Positions 45,859-56,373 of a DNA stretch of 64,000 bases are shown here, piece by piece. Location: NCBI GenBank assembly GCA_001414345.1, contig LLCB01000110.1:106330-170329 (forward strand), in the 5' to 3' direction. The notes under the pieces are model-generated. The model searched no databases, was not told the DNA's origin, and saw only the letters and a program-made list of their open reading frames with translations. The stretch is from Hymenoscyphus infarciens. Lineage: Eukaryota > Ascomycota > Leotiomycetes > Helotiales > Helotiaceae. The stretch's first letter is position 1, and the number at the start of each line of letters is the position of its first letter. The position numbers and the translations under genes are program-made.

Positions 45859-46343
45859 GGTAACCGACGAGGGGTTCTACCTCCTCCTCTCTGCCCGGAA
45901 AACACAGTCGAAAGGAAGCAAGCAAGATGGTCGAGGGATATGCATCTGCGTCTATGGCGAGTCCTTGCGCATGCTATGATATTGCTCGGGTATGAATAAT
46001 CTTCGATTCCGTGGAGCGTGGAGCGTGGAGCTTGGAAAGGTGCTGGAGAGGGTGGATTTCCTCAAGATTTTCCGAGGCAGTGTTCTATATACGAGTGAGT
46101 AGACCTTATCCCATCCTAGGACGCATGATGATAATGGATAGGAAGAGAAGACGGAGACGGGAAGCAAGTCAATAAGAGATCAGTTGGCATTTTGAGGGCG
46201 ATTGAGCAAATCAACAGAGGTCAAGTCCATGCGGTGGGCGCAGGTATCAAATGTATCAAAACCTGCGACAAAACCTGAACGTATGATAAGATCGCTGTTG
46301 CTGGGCACAAGGCAAGGGTGACCAGGGGAGGAGCCCTAGGTAG

Positions 46344-46382
46344 GTAGGGGTAGGGCGCTAGGGAGGTGGAGGGAGGGGAGGA
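46344..46382 (+). promoter_or_regulatory. G-rich tract with quadruplex potential
   Basis: At least four runs of three or more G with short loops (TAGGGGTAGGG, TAGGGAGG, GAGGGAGGGG). It lies about 490 bp upstream of the 45858 start codon, G-rich on the non-template side. Function not shown. Confidence 0.4.
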
Positions 46383-47103
46383 AAGTTCCTCAGCAGGGGA
46401 GGCAAACCCACTTGAGTCTTCGACCGGAATTATTGCCCCGTCACTCTCAACTTGACCATTCCGTATTCGGATTCTAGATGAATTGAGGAAGAGTATTCGG
46501 ATGTCTCACTTGGGCAATGCAAGTGGTTTTACCGTAGTCAGATTAAGAAAGGAAAAGCGGTTGATGCGATGCGGAGAAGGCGTTGAGTCGGTTGTGACAT
46601 GCGATATGCGCATGAAAGCATGCAGCGCAAACGTCGACGCAAGGAGGCCAGAGAACTGAGTCGCAGTGGGGACAGCGAGGCATCGAGGCATGGAAGGAGC
46701 CTCTAAAGATCTCTATTCCATAGGTACCTACAGACACATCAACAATAACAAACAGGCCATGTAATGAGTAGGCACGACTCTTTCGTGTCCGCGTTGGGCG
46801 CTGTTCCCGCAACTACTAACTACTGGTACCCGTCAGTCCCCTCTCATCACTCATCACCCACCAGGGCAGTGCAGTGTAGGACCCAAACGTGCATCGCATC
46901 TCTGCTTCTGATCCTCTGAAACAAGAGGGAAGAGACAGAGACCATGAACATCACCCCCAACCGAACTGCACACACTCCCAAGAGAAGACAACACCAAGGC
47001 AAATCAACTATGGCCGCTGCCATTCGATATATGATCTGATCTGAGGATTTGCTGGTTGACGGACAGCGATCCTGCTCAGCATTAACGCTAATCGCCCTCT
47101 CAG

Positions 47104-47217
47104 CTTCATGGGAACCCGGCCAGATCTTCCTCTACGATTCCCCGGGCTGAGTTTAAGGACGACAGGCACAAGGCCCCTCGTCGTCGTGATAACGCGTGCC
47201 GACGCTGCCGAATCAGA
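47104..47217 (+). pseudogene. Orphan exon resembling the start of a Zn(II)2Cys6 zinc cluster
   Basis: After an acceptor-like CCCTCTCAG the frame reads to APRRRDNACRRCRIR and stops at a consensus donor GTACGT (47218). The C-x2-C-R-x-R pattern and the intron position are typical of fungal zinc-cluster factors. I could not find the expected continuation (K-x-x-C and the remaining cysteines) before the opposing helicase gene, so it is a gene remnant or a chance match. Confidence 0.3.
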
Positions 47218-48080
47218 GTACGTTCTACATTCTTCCCATTTTCTTTTTTTCCGGTAGACTTCTATTCGGGGGCTTTCCGTATCGTGTTCAATGTGCGTAC
47301 TCCGTACACCACGCAGTATGTATGTACGCATCACAGCAGCAGAAGAAAACAGGAGACATTCCCAGCCGTTGGAAGCGCCAAGCCGCGGGCCTTTCCTCCG
47401 TCCACGTGCCCCTCCACCTCCACCTCCACCTCCACCTCATCACCTCCCCTCATGCACTCTCAATCAACTCATCAACTCCCTTGGCCAAAATGGGTGGTGC
47501 ACTGGTGGTGGTGGTTTTTTGATATCGTCTTCTGCACCGTGCTACATGCGACCGTCCGTCCGTCTGGCTCATGGATGCACTCCATGCACGCTGCGCAGTC
47601 TGGTGAAACGAGTACAGTAGGTAGCGAGAAGAGTCAAGGAATTCCAAGTCAGTCGAAAGGTCCCGTCAATTGTCCAAGCACACAAAGTCGAGTGGCTGGA
47701 GGCGCTTACTCGTACAGTCGTACTTACTGTCCTGACTCGATGCAGTCGTCTCATTTCCAGGCATCTTCTTGGTTCTTGCTTTTTGCTAAGGTAAACAAGC
47801 AATACTGAATAATACCGCTACCAAGTGCATGAATGTCAATTCGTGCACCCAACGATTGTCAACTCGCTATAGGCCCTCTCTCTTCTCTACATGCCCCCCG
47901 AATCCCCGATATTGAAGGGGCCATCCCCTCAAATTCCGATGTTGTGATGCCCCCTCTCTCTGGTGAACACGTACTCTTCCCCCCTCCCTTAAATAAAATG
48001 TAAGCGCACGGCCGCTGTGCCATACCAGTGATACCACATATCTGTGCACTCCACATTTTACTTAGGGGGGGGGGGCTCTC

Positions 48081-48334
48081 AGGGTCGATAAAAAGAAAGA
48101 CGGCCGATTTTGACACCCTCGTCAAAGCAAAAGCATGTAAAGACTCAACAATTTTTAGAAAAGAAGATATATATAACACTGATTAAATAAAGTAGACCTC
48201 GGAGAACCATTTCTAGTTCTTCATTACTTTTACGACGTCTTTTAAGTAAGAGGTTGGTTGGTCTTCAGAGGGGGGCTGGCTGGTGCACGGGTGTCAACAT
48301 CGACCGCTTTTCTTTTTTCTTTTTTATCGACCCT
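48081..48334. mobile_element. Imperfect foldback element
   Basis: AGGGTCGATAAAAA...GACACCC at 48081-48118 is repeated in inverted orientation at 48289-48334, with extra A/G bases in the middle of the second arm. The outer ends abut G runs (about 48065-48075 and 48355-48370). About 170 bp of AT-rich DNA separates the arms. Looks like a small non-autonomous element or a hairpin insertion. Confidence 0.55.
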
Positions 48335-48521
48335 TCCAGGTTACCAGTAGAAGAGGGGGGGGCGGGGGGTGGTACGATTAGGGGGGTGCTGGTGGGGCTA
48401 ATGTTGCTTTCTAACTGAAACACCCGCTCTCCGCTCGTCATTCGTCTGATCATCCACCCATCCCTGGATTCACGTGGCAGCATCCAATCCAATCCACTCA
48501 GAGACCAGAAAAGCCTCTACT

Positions 48522-48617
48522 TACTTCGTCCCAGGCGAATCAGTCCATAGCGGGACCCAGCAAAGCAGGGTTTATTTAGGAGGCCCCGTTATGGACTGTT
48601 ACGCCTGGGACTAAGTA
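48522..48617 (-). mobile_element. MITE, 96 bp including flanking TA, copy 2
   Basis: Reverse complement of the element at 32241-32336 with a single C/T difference. Flanked by TA on both sides; terminal inverted repeats intact. It sits about 140 bp beyond the helicase stop codon. Confidence 0.88.
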
Positions 48618-48757
48618 AGTATAGAATTGCAGTAATAAACACCAGGGCAGCCAGCACCTTCGCCATCACGGATCACCCTCCGCGGAAAGACAATCTGAGT
48701 CGGCCTATCCGACCTTTTCAATGCGTTGCTTTTTCTTTCTTCTTCTCCTTCCCTTCT

Positions 48758-51700
48758 CTATTGGGAATTCAACTCTGCCACCGACGGATAACGCAAGTCC
48801 GAATGCTCTTCCAAAAAGTCCATCCATCGCTTAAGGAATCTATTGCTTCTGAACCATCACATTTTTTCCTCTCGTTAGCGTTTCGTCTTATTCCGGAAGG
48901 CACCTCGACAGGGGTTGGTGGGTGCTTGGATTGGATACGAGTAGCTTGAAGAAAAGTGGTCTGAACTCACGACAAAGTTTCAGAGTCGCCAATGACCACG
49001 AGCTGTCTTCTCGGCCGTGTCATGGCCACTAAAGAAGATCAGCAACCCACGGAGTGCAACGACGTCGGGGGGAAAAAAGAGGGAGGTGGAGGTTTACGAA
49101 CCATTCAACCGTCGTTTCTCCCCCAAAAACCCAACCTCCCGGTCACTGTTGCTTCTGACCAAGCTAACAATGACGGCCTATTGGTGACTGGTGCGTTAGT
49201 TCCGTTCTATTTCCAGATATCTCCCCGAGTGTTCTAGGGGTGAGGTGGTGTTTCGACGGGATTCACAGGCAGAATGTTTTATAGACGCAACAGTTTTGAG
49301 GGGAAGCTGTTTCTGTAAGTCTTACCTCTTTCTCACGTCCTTGAAACCCGTCAACACTTCCCAATTCGATCCCAGGAAACAATTCTTTCATCGCTCGAGC
49401 CATCAGTGCAACCTGCGACGGGTTGTTAGCCAGGTTCATCCGTCGTATTCTCTCTGGGAATCGTTCCAAACTTCAGATGAAGCTCGCTCGGAATTCTGAT
49501 ATGTTCATTCCATGGCTGGGTGCTTCGAAACGATTGAATTGCTCTGCCCAGATGGACTTGATTTCCACCGAACAATATATTGGCGGACATATGTTTATAG
49601 GTGAAGAGTTTCCTCTGACAGGTTTGTAACCCCAGAGGACAAAAGGGGGAATGCGCGTAACACAATGGAAGAGATGCACTTACTTGGGCGTTGTATGGCG
49701 TGATAACAGCAATATCCTCGGGATGAACCCCAGCATCCACCAGACTCTGGACATGTTGTTTGACAAGAGCAGCTTCCATTTCATTGCTCTTGCTATCACC
49801 CATCAGACTCTTTCCGGATTTCTTCTTGTCGACGTCCTCTTCTTCGTTCTTTTCGGGAAAGTCTCCACCTTGAGTATCGAAGAATACAAGTGGCTCGAGG
49901 GTATCTTCGGTTTCTTCTACCTCGTATGGAAGGTCTTTTAAAAGTCTTGCTTTTACTGCGTCTGCTGCGATGAGTTTGGATTCGTAGAGCTCGTTTGATG
50001 GGAAAGTCATGATCTTTTCGTGCATTCGGTATTGTGTTGTAAGCATTCTCTGCCATACCAGTTAGTAAATCCCTACGCGGACAATGGAAATGTTGTCGTG
50101 GTGTTTAAGATACAAAGGAGACTTCTCCCTTGAAGTACATGTTTGCTGTAATTCGTACTGGAGGACGCGCTGCCAAAAAAGGAGTGAAGGGACGGTGGCC
50201 AAAAAGGCTGCTATAAAAAGACTTGCCTTGATTTCGGGCCCATGAAGTGCAAGTAGTCGATCAAAGAGAGTCTTCTCAAGCGTCATTCCCTTGATAATTC
50301 CTTCACCGACCGCATCCTTTGACTTACTCTTGCTCTTCGAATTCAGAGACTTGATCGTAGGAGGTAATTGCAAATGATCACCAGCAAGAACGACTTTGCT
50401 AGCTCTTAGAAGTGGAACCCACTAGAGCACGAAGACGTTAGCTTTTACACATCTCGAGAGTAGTAGACAAGGGCTGGAGCGGGGATACGCCACTTCGAGG
50501 AAACAGAGTGGAAGTAAAGGGGAAAACCATAAAATCTAAAGAAAACGAAACTTACACATTGCGCCTCCAAAGCCTGACTAGCTTCATCAATAATCACAAC
50601 ATCGAACTTCTCATTTCTCGTCTGAAAGCCACCAGCCCCGTGGAGAGTTGCAAGTACAACCTTACTGCTTCCTACCAGTGTGCCGATACACTTATTTTCA
50701 CGGTCTCGGAACTCCTTTCGCAGTTCTCTGAGATCCACGTAGATGGCTTTTCGTTCTCTTCCATTTCGGGTTTTCTTGATTGAGGCTTGTTTGGTGTCCA
50801 TTTCTTTGCGGACGTCTTTGACGACTGGAAGATTGGTGGGTTAGTCTTGTCAGATGGCTGGGGTTTGAGTGTGCTAGGGAAGGTTGAGAAACTTGAGTGG
50901 AATGAAACTTCAGAGAATGAGGGAGGTAGGTAAGAGGGGACGAGCTTGTAGAATCAAAAGCCGGTTTTGACTTACTAGCAGCAGCATCAGAAGTCTGAGT
51001 AAGATAATCCAACGAGTGATTAACCACCGACGGAAGCAGACGAGCAGGATGCCCAAGTCGAACAATCGGAACCTTATGCGGAGCAAGTCTCTCAACAATA
51101 TTGTCAACCGAGATATTAGACGGTCCACAGACTAAAACTCTCAAGTTGCGCTTCAACATCTGGAGAATGAGCTCAATCAAAGTATGAGTCTTTCCAGTCT
51201 ATTTACCACCAAATTAGAATTGTGCCTTCTTCAAGATGGGGGAGTACTGACACCTGGTGGGCCGTGGATAAGGGCCATTTCTCTTGCTCCCAGAGCGAAT
51301 TTGATGGCGTCCTTTTGAGAATCATTGAGACTTGGATCAACCCATTCAATGACCCCAGGATCGGAAACTGGAGAGGGACTCCCATGACCGAAGAGAGTTC
51401 GAACGAAACTCGAATACTCATCTTCCTTCATCTTCAGCAACCTCGTCATAGTTTGGTTCATCCTACATCCCGACGATCAGTAAACTTGACGCCCTCAAAA
51501 TAACCTCTCCTCGGAATAGAAAGAAGGCAAATCAAAAAGAAAGGAAAGCATAAAACTCACCGTTTATAAGTAACATCATTAGCCAACTTCACCAACCACA
51601 ACCTCTTCACCCCCACCCCCTCATCCCCATCCTCATCCAACGCAACCCAAACCGCCGCCCGTCCAACCCTCGTCACAACCCCCCTACTCCCCTTGCCCTC

Positions 51701-52123
51701 CAACTCCTTGATCTCTCTCTTCTTCGCACTCCCGGCCGGCTGCTCACTCACCACCACAATATCCCCACTCCGAATCCCATGCTCCGGTAACTCACCATCC
51801 GCACTAGCAGTAGCAGAATCAGGTCCTAATTCCACGACCGTTTTCCCTCCCAATCCCGTGCGTTGAGATGACAGAGAGAGGTTAGTGATTGCGAGTCCAG
51901 CGCGTTGGAGTGAGGTGGGCGAGGTATTGGTGATGAGGGATGCGGTCTCTGAGAGCTCGGATTGCAGCTCTGCTTCCAGGAGGGCGAGTTGGGTGGTTGC
52001 GAAGGAGGGGATATCTACTGCGTCTTTGGGAGACATGATTATTACAAGAGGCTCTTGTGAGGTGTTGTATCCTGGAGGTTCTGCTGAGGATCTTTGTGGG
52101 GTACTGGGGATAGGGTTCTGCAA
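48758..52123 (-). CDS. HCS1: SMUBP2/Hcs1-type superfamily 1 DNA/RNA helicase
   Basis: Ten exons: 52123-51561, 51462-51252, 51198-50976, 50824-50556, 50421-50227, 50049-49684, 49412-49326, 49177-49102, 49028-48971 and 48848-48758, all in phase, giving 712 residues (683 from the Met at 52036, [10 protein letters not shown], which I favour and which matches the yeast length). SF1B helicase motifs: IHGPPG/TGKTHTL (Walker A, split by an intron), [28 protein letters not shown] (motif II), [56 protein letters not shown] and [17 protein letters not shown]. The yeast relative (YKL017C) associates with DNA polymerase alpha; human IGHMBP2 associates with ribosomes. The intron after exon 5 uses GCAAGT...GCAG, a GC-AG intron. 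A 242-bp inverted-repeat element lies just upstream of the start. Confidence 0.95.
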
Positions 52124-52232
52124 GTTTGCATGTGTGGTGTTGAAAAGGGAAATGGATGGACGGGAAAATACTAGCTACATTCACGCTGGAAAGGAAGACC
52201 GATCAACCATGGTGAAATTTGAGGTATGTTTT

Positions 52233-52474
52233 CTCTACGTGTAGCGATGGAGCGGCGGATTTTAGTACCGCCTCACGCTTACTACCCCTCACAGCTTCTC
52301 AAGCTCCGACAGAAAAAATCGCAAAAATAAATCGAAAATTCGGGAATATCTAGCAGCGGCTAATTAATCTTGATATCGAAGCTTGTAGGTTTTTAGGCTG
52401 TGGTTGTGTTTTGTCAGAGTTTTACAACTGTATCCCAAGTACTAAAATCCGCCGCTCCATCGCTACACGTAGAG
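52233..52474. mobile_element. 242-bp element with perfect 36-bp terminal inverted repeats
   Basis: The left arm 52233-52268 (starting CTCTACGTGTAGCGATGG) and the right arm 52439-52474 are exact reverse complements. GTTTT flanks both ends, a possible 5-bp target-site duplication. The interior is AT-rich and non-coding. It sits between the DUF202 gene and the helicase start, about 110 bp upstream of the helicase ORF, so it may form part of that promoter. Confidence 0.85.
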
Positions 52475-52642
52475 GTTTTGTATGTTTTGTATGTTGCTAT
52501 ATAGCAGGTAATTATATGTTTTAAACATCCATTACAAATCCATCCCCTTTGAGGCTCTTCCCATTTTACCAAAACCCTAATAACCCAATAACGCATCAAC
52601 GCCATCATTATGCCCATTCCCATACCATTTTCCAACCCAGTA

Positions 52643-53635
52643 TTACCTCTTTTCGAAACTCCCAGGTTCCACAACAACCACAACCACCAAGGACGTAATC
52701 ATCAAACAGAAAGTGACCAGAGCAACCAACGCCACACTCCCCCTACTCGCAGGAAACTTCCCCCTTATAATCCAATGTTGCGATTCGAAATACCGATGGA
52801 ACCCAACCCCCAACATCAATATGCTTATACCCAAGAACGTAGCGCCGAGAGGTTTCCCCATCTGTCGAAGATGCCTGTAGCTATCGACGCCCGAGCTACT
52901 CGCAGACGCAGTATTAAGTCGAAAGCTACAGCACCCACCAATTAGCAGAGTCCCAAGAACCCAAGAACCCAAGCATCATGGAGGAGAAGAGAAACCCACA
53001 GTTGAGTAATAGCAATACCAATAGAAGCAAAAGCCAACGAAGTCCTCAACCAAGCAAGAAACGTCCGTTCTACATTCCAATTAGCACATAACCCCCCTCC
53101 AAATCCACCAAGAAAGCCACACACCAAGAGCCAAATGATCCCTCGCAACACTCCCCTTATTCTCCAGCTCAATACTCCCATACTTGGAAAGCATCCTCGC
53201 CCACCAACTCTCATGCTCAGTCTCCTCACTCCCCTCATCCCCCGCAGGCCCCTCGGAAACCCTCCCCCTCCTCCTCATACTCGACGTACGCGGTGTACTC
53301 CTCACCCCCTTCGCACTCTCCGCCGTTCTCGTAGCCTGGTAATCCAAATCCTGCCGACCCCCCCTCCTCACAATACTCGTCTCCTCGTCCGCACTACTCT
53401 CCTCCAAAGGCCCACTCCCATGATTAGATCTCGACATAGAAGCAGCCGTCGCACCCAAAGGATCGGTCGCGAGATCACCACTCCCACCCGAACCACCAAG
53501 CGCAATCTTTCGTTCGCGCGCGCCTTGGAGGATACCGTCGATGCGAGAGGATGCCTGGATAGCTTTGGGCGAGGACCGTACTTTCGCAGTATTGGGTGCG
53601 GCGTTGCCCCTCATATGATCTGCGGGCGATGTCAT
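52643..53635 (-). CDS. DUF202-domain membrane protein
   Basis: Exons 53635-53125, 53069-53000 and 52925-52643 (introns 55 and 74 nt) give 287 residues. The N-terminal 160 residues are polar and Ser/Arg-rich. The C-terminal domain is DUF202: [30 protein letters not shown] (first membrane helix, split by both introns), then [20 protein letters not shown] and [34 protein letters not shown] is the signature of the family, which includes bacterial YidH and the membrane part of yeast Vtc proteins. No SPX or polyphosphate polymerase domain is present, so a Vtc1-like or unrelated small membrane role is possible but unproven. Confidence 0.9.
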
Positions 53636-54982
53636 CCTTTATTATACTTGGGCGTACCTAATGCCGGTTCAATCAACTCCTTGCGGTGGTGCGTATGAAA
53701 AGGCAGGGTCTTTTGGCGCTTTTTGCTCTGCAATGCGGTTGACAATGTGAAATCCTTATCACAAGACGCAATCATTCTTCCTTACAGGTGCAGTGGCTAG
53801 TGGCGGAATGGGTTCCGATGACGGACCCGACATCTGATATTATCTTTTGATTGGCAAGTACAAATTAAAGTAAACAGATACACCGCGACACGGTATTATC
53901 TTTCCTTGCCTCAAAGATTCAATAAAGTTGAAGCATGTCACTAGAATCCAGTCACCAAGGAGTATATATAATTTGACAGGAACACAATTAGATTTAGATA
54001 TTCGAACTTCACCCAACAAAGGCTTTTCACATCCCATTCTCAAGTATGTACAAACGGACCGCAGTGAACTAAAGTAAATTGAAATCGCTATGCTCTCAAG
54101 AGATGTCACAAAAGGAGGGGGGGGAGAATATGAAGGTGAAGAACTAGGTTTTGTGTACACTGAGAAGTTGAACCGGAACATAGCTGCTTGTAACTTCATA
54201 TGAATAGGAAAAGGGGCATTGGGTGCAACAGATCGAATGTCTTCTTTTTTCCTTTTTATCTCTCTCCTCTCCTCTCCACCAGACTACCAAATTGATGCAG
54301 ACGATAAGTATCTACAGCCCGTAGCCCAGCCACAAGCAGATCCATATTTGTCATTGAAAATCATCGCTGAAATGCAGAACACAGACGGCGTGATGGGAAA
54401 TAGGTATGCAAAGTGTGCCAGCGGCGCCCAAGGGCCGTAGAAATAAGGAGACTGCTGAAGGATATGCCAGGACTTTCTTCGCCAATGACACAAGGCATAG
54501 CACGATAACCAAAGTGACGGTGGCCAATTTGAAGGAAGCCCCTCCATCCACATATAAAAGGACACCCACCCATTTAGAACACCCCACGCCTTCTGCAAAC
54601 CTCAAAAAAGAGCCGTGGCACCCATGGTCACAACCATTGTAGCATTGTGCACAATAAACAGTGCCCGGCCATCGGACAATATGATAACAAACATTAACGA
54701 CATTGAATACAAAGGAAAGAAAAAGGTTCTAAAGGTGTCGAGATTCCAGGAGGCATGCATATAAAATCGTAGCACTTCCACGGGAAACTCATTAACGACA
54801 ATTATTTGATTGATTGGATTGTGGCGAGAGTCGACGGACCAACAATCGATCTTTGGCCTTTAGAGCGGTGGGATATATGAGAGAAGAGCACATTCGTCAC
54901 TCGCAGTAGTTCCAGTGTGCGGTGAGCAGAGGGTTTGCACTATAGTTTACACAGTGTTGGAAACCGGAGGTTCTTGAAACGA
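53636..54982. other. Intergenic region, DUF202 5' / SUN gene 3'
   Basis: 1.35 kb, probably including a long 3' UTR of the SUN gene. ORFs here look like chance. No repeats noted. Confidence 0.4.
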
Positions 54983-56373
54983 TTATGAGAACTCAAATGT
55001 CGCAGTTCCTCCTGGAGTGACACCAGTCTAGAATTTAATTAGCAATTTGAAAATGAAGCTGGAAACATGTGACTTACAGTGCATCCAGACGGCGACTCAA
55101 CCCCATTGTTGTAGAAGGTGTTGTTCTTGTAAACACACTTTCCGTTAACATCACCAGTGATCGTAATGGTGAAATCAAGGGAACCATCGGTGTTTGTTGG
55201 GGCGTTGCGGAAGATGGAGATGAAGGTGCCAGCAGCGGACTTACCGACACCCATGTTAAGAGGAGCCCAGTTACCCAAGTTGGATCCAGGGGATGCCCAT
55301 TGGCAGGCATCGGAGACGGAGGCACCAGCTGGGTTGATGTAGTATTGCGCCGAGGTGCCTTTGCCTTCCCAAATATAGTAGTCAGAGTCAAGTGGGTTAG
55401 TAACTTCATAGGTGTTGCCTGGTTGGGTGTCCAATGGGATGGTCTCAGCCTCCGTACCTGGGTAATCGGTACGGCAAATGGCGACGTTCTTGGTCAACTT
55501 GTTGGCGACCTTGACACCTCCAGCACCCGGGGTGCAAATTTGCGTCGCGTTGGCGCGGGAGAGCTCGAGCTTTCCCTCGCCGTTACAGTAAAGACCTCCA
55601 ATAGATTGTCCACGGATTCCTTGGGCAGCTGGCCATTGGGACTTTTGGTAACCTGCTGGACAGGCGTATGAGCAGAAGGAATTACTGGTACAATTAGATC
55701 CTCTTTCGGCGGTGTAGATGGTAGAGATGGTGCTTTCGATTGAAGTGTAATCAGGGACGTTCTGAACACCAGACCATCCTCCAAGCTTGAGCCAGTCGAG
55801 AGCGACGGCACCGTATGCCGAAGGGAAGGTCGAACATGGAACTTTACCACTTGGGAACTCGGCGTTCACGTCACCATGTCCAGAGGTAGACCCAGAGCTT
55901 GAGGAAGCGGTTGCGCTTGGGCTTGCAGCGACCTCGGTTGATGATGATGACGGGGCACTTTTAGTGGTTGGCTTTGCTACATTGGCAGAGCTCGAGGACG
56001 ATTTCTTCTCAGCGAAGACAGCTGCGGCTTGAACAGCAGCGGAAGAGGTTGCCTTTGGAGCCTCGCTTGACGAAGGGGTTGGCGCTGGGGTGGGGGCAGC
56101 TGCCTCTGGTGCCTTGGAGACACTCTGGAGAGTCTCACCGACCAAGATGTATTTACCAGACTTGATGCCAGCTGCGACGTCGGCGGCGGAAATGGTCTCG
56201 CCATTGAGTTCATACACGGTGACGACTGGGCCAGCAACGACGACGACGTTTGATGGCTCACGAGCTTCCACTGGCGACGCACGTTTCCCTACGTGGTGGT
56301 GGGCGGCATGGTTGTGAGGTTGAGCGACCGCGAGAGTTGCGGCGCCGAGGAGCGCGACCCTGGAGAACTTCAT
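54983..56373 (-). CDS. Secreted SUN-family (GH132) cell-wall protein
   Basis: Exon 1 (56373-55078) and a 45-nt last exon (55027-54983) joined across a 50-nt intron (GTAAGT...CTAG) give 446 residues. A signal peptide (MKFSRVALLGAATLAVA) and a Kex2-like KR site (residues 29-30) are followed by a Ser/Ala/Pro-rich linker (about 90-170). The SUN domain then runs to the end, with the conserved Cys pattern NCTSNSFCSYACPAGYQKSQWP (in parts: NCTSNSFCSYAC and PAGYQKSQWP), GLYCNGEGKLEL and CQWASPGSNLGNWAPLN. The end is GCTTGVTPGGTATFEFS. Yeast Sun4/Sim1/Uth1/Nca3 and Aspergillus SunA act in septation and wall beta-glucan remodelling. Reading through the intron would give a false end (VSHMFPASFSNC). Confidence 0.95.

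Larger units (their letters stand above)
45859..48757. other. 2.9-kb intergenic region with repeats and mobile-element remnants
   Basis: Upstream of the 43822-45858 gene and downstream of the helicase gene. Contains triple GTGGAGC (46009-46033), a G-rich tract (46344-46382), an orphan zinc-cluster-like exon (47104-47217), CCACCT repeats (about 47404-47446), the foldback at 48081-48334 and MITE copy 2. Confidence 0.6.
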
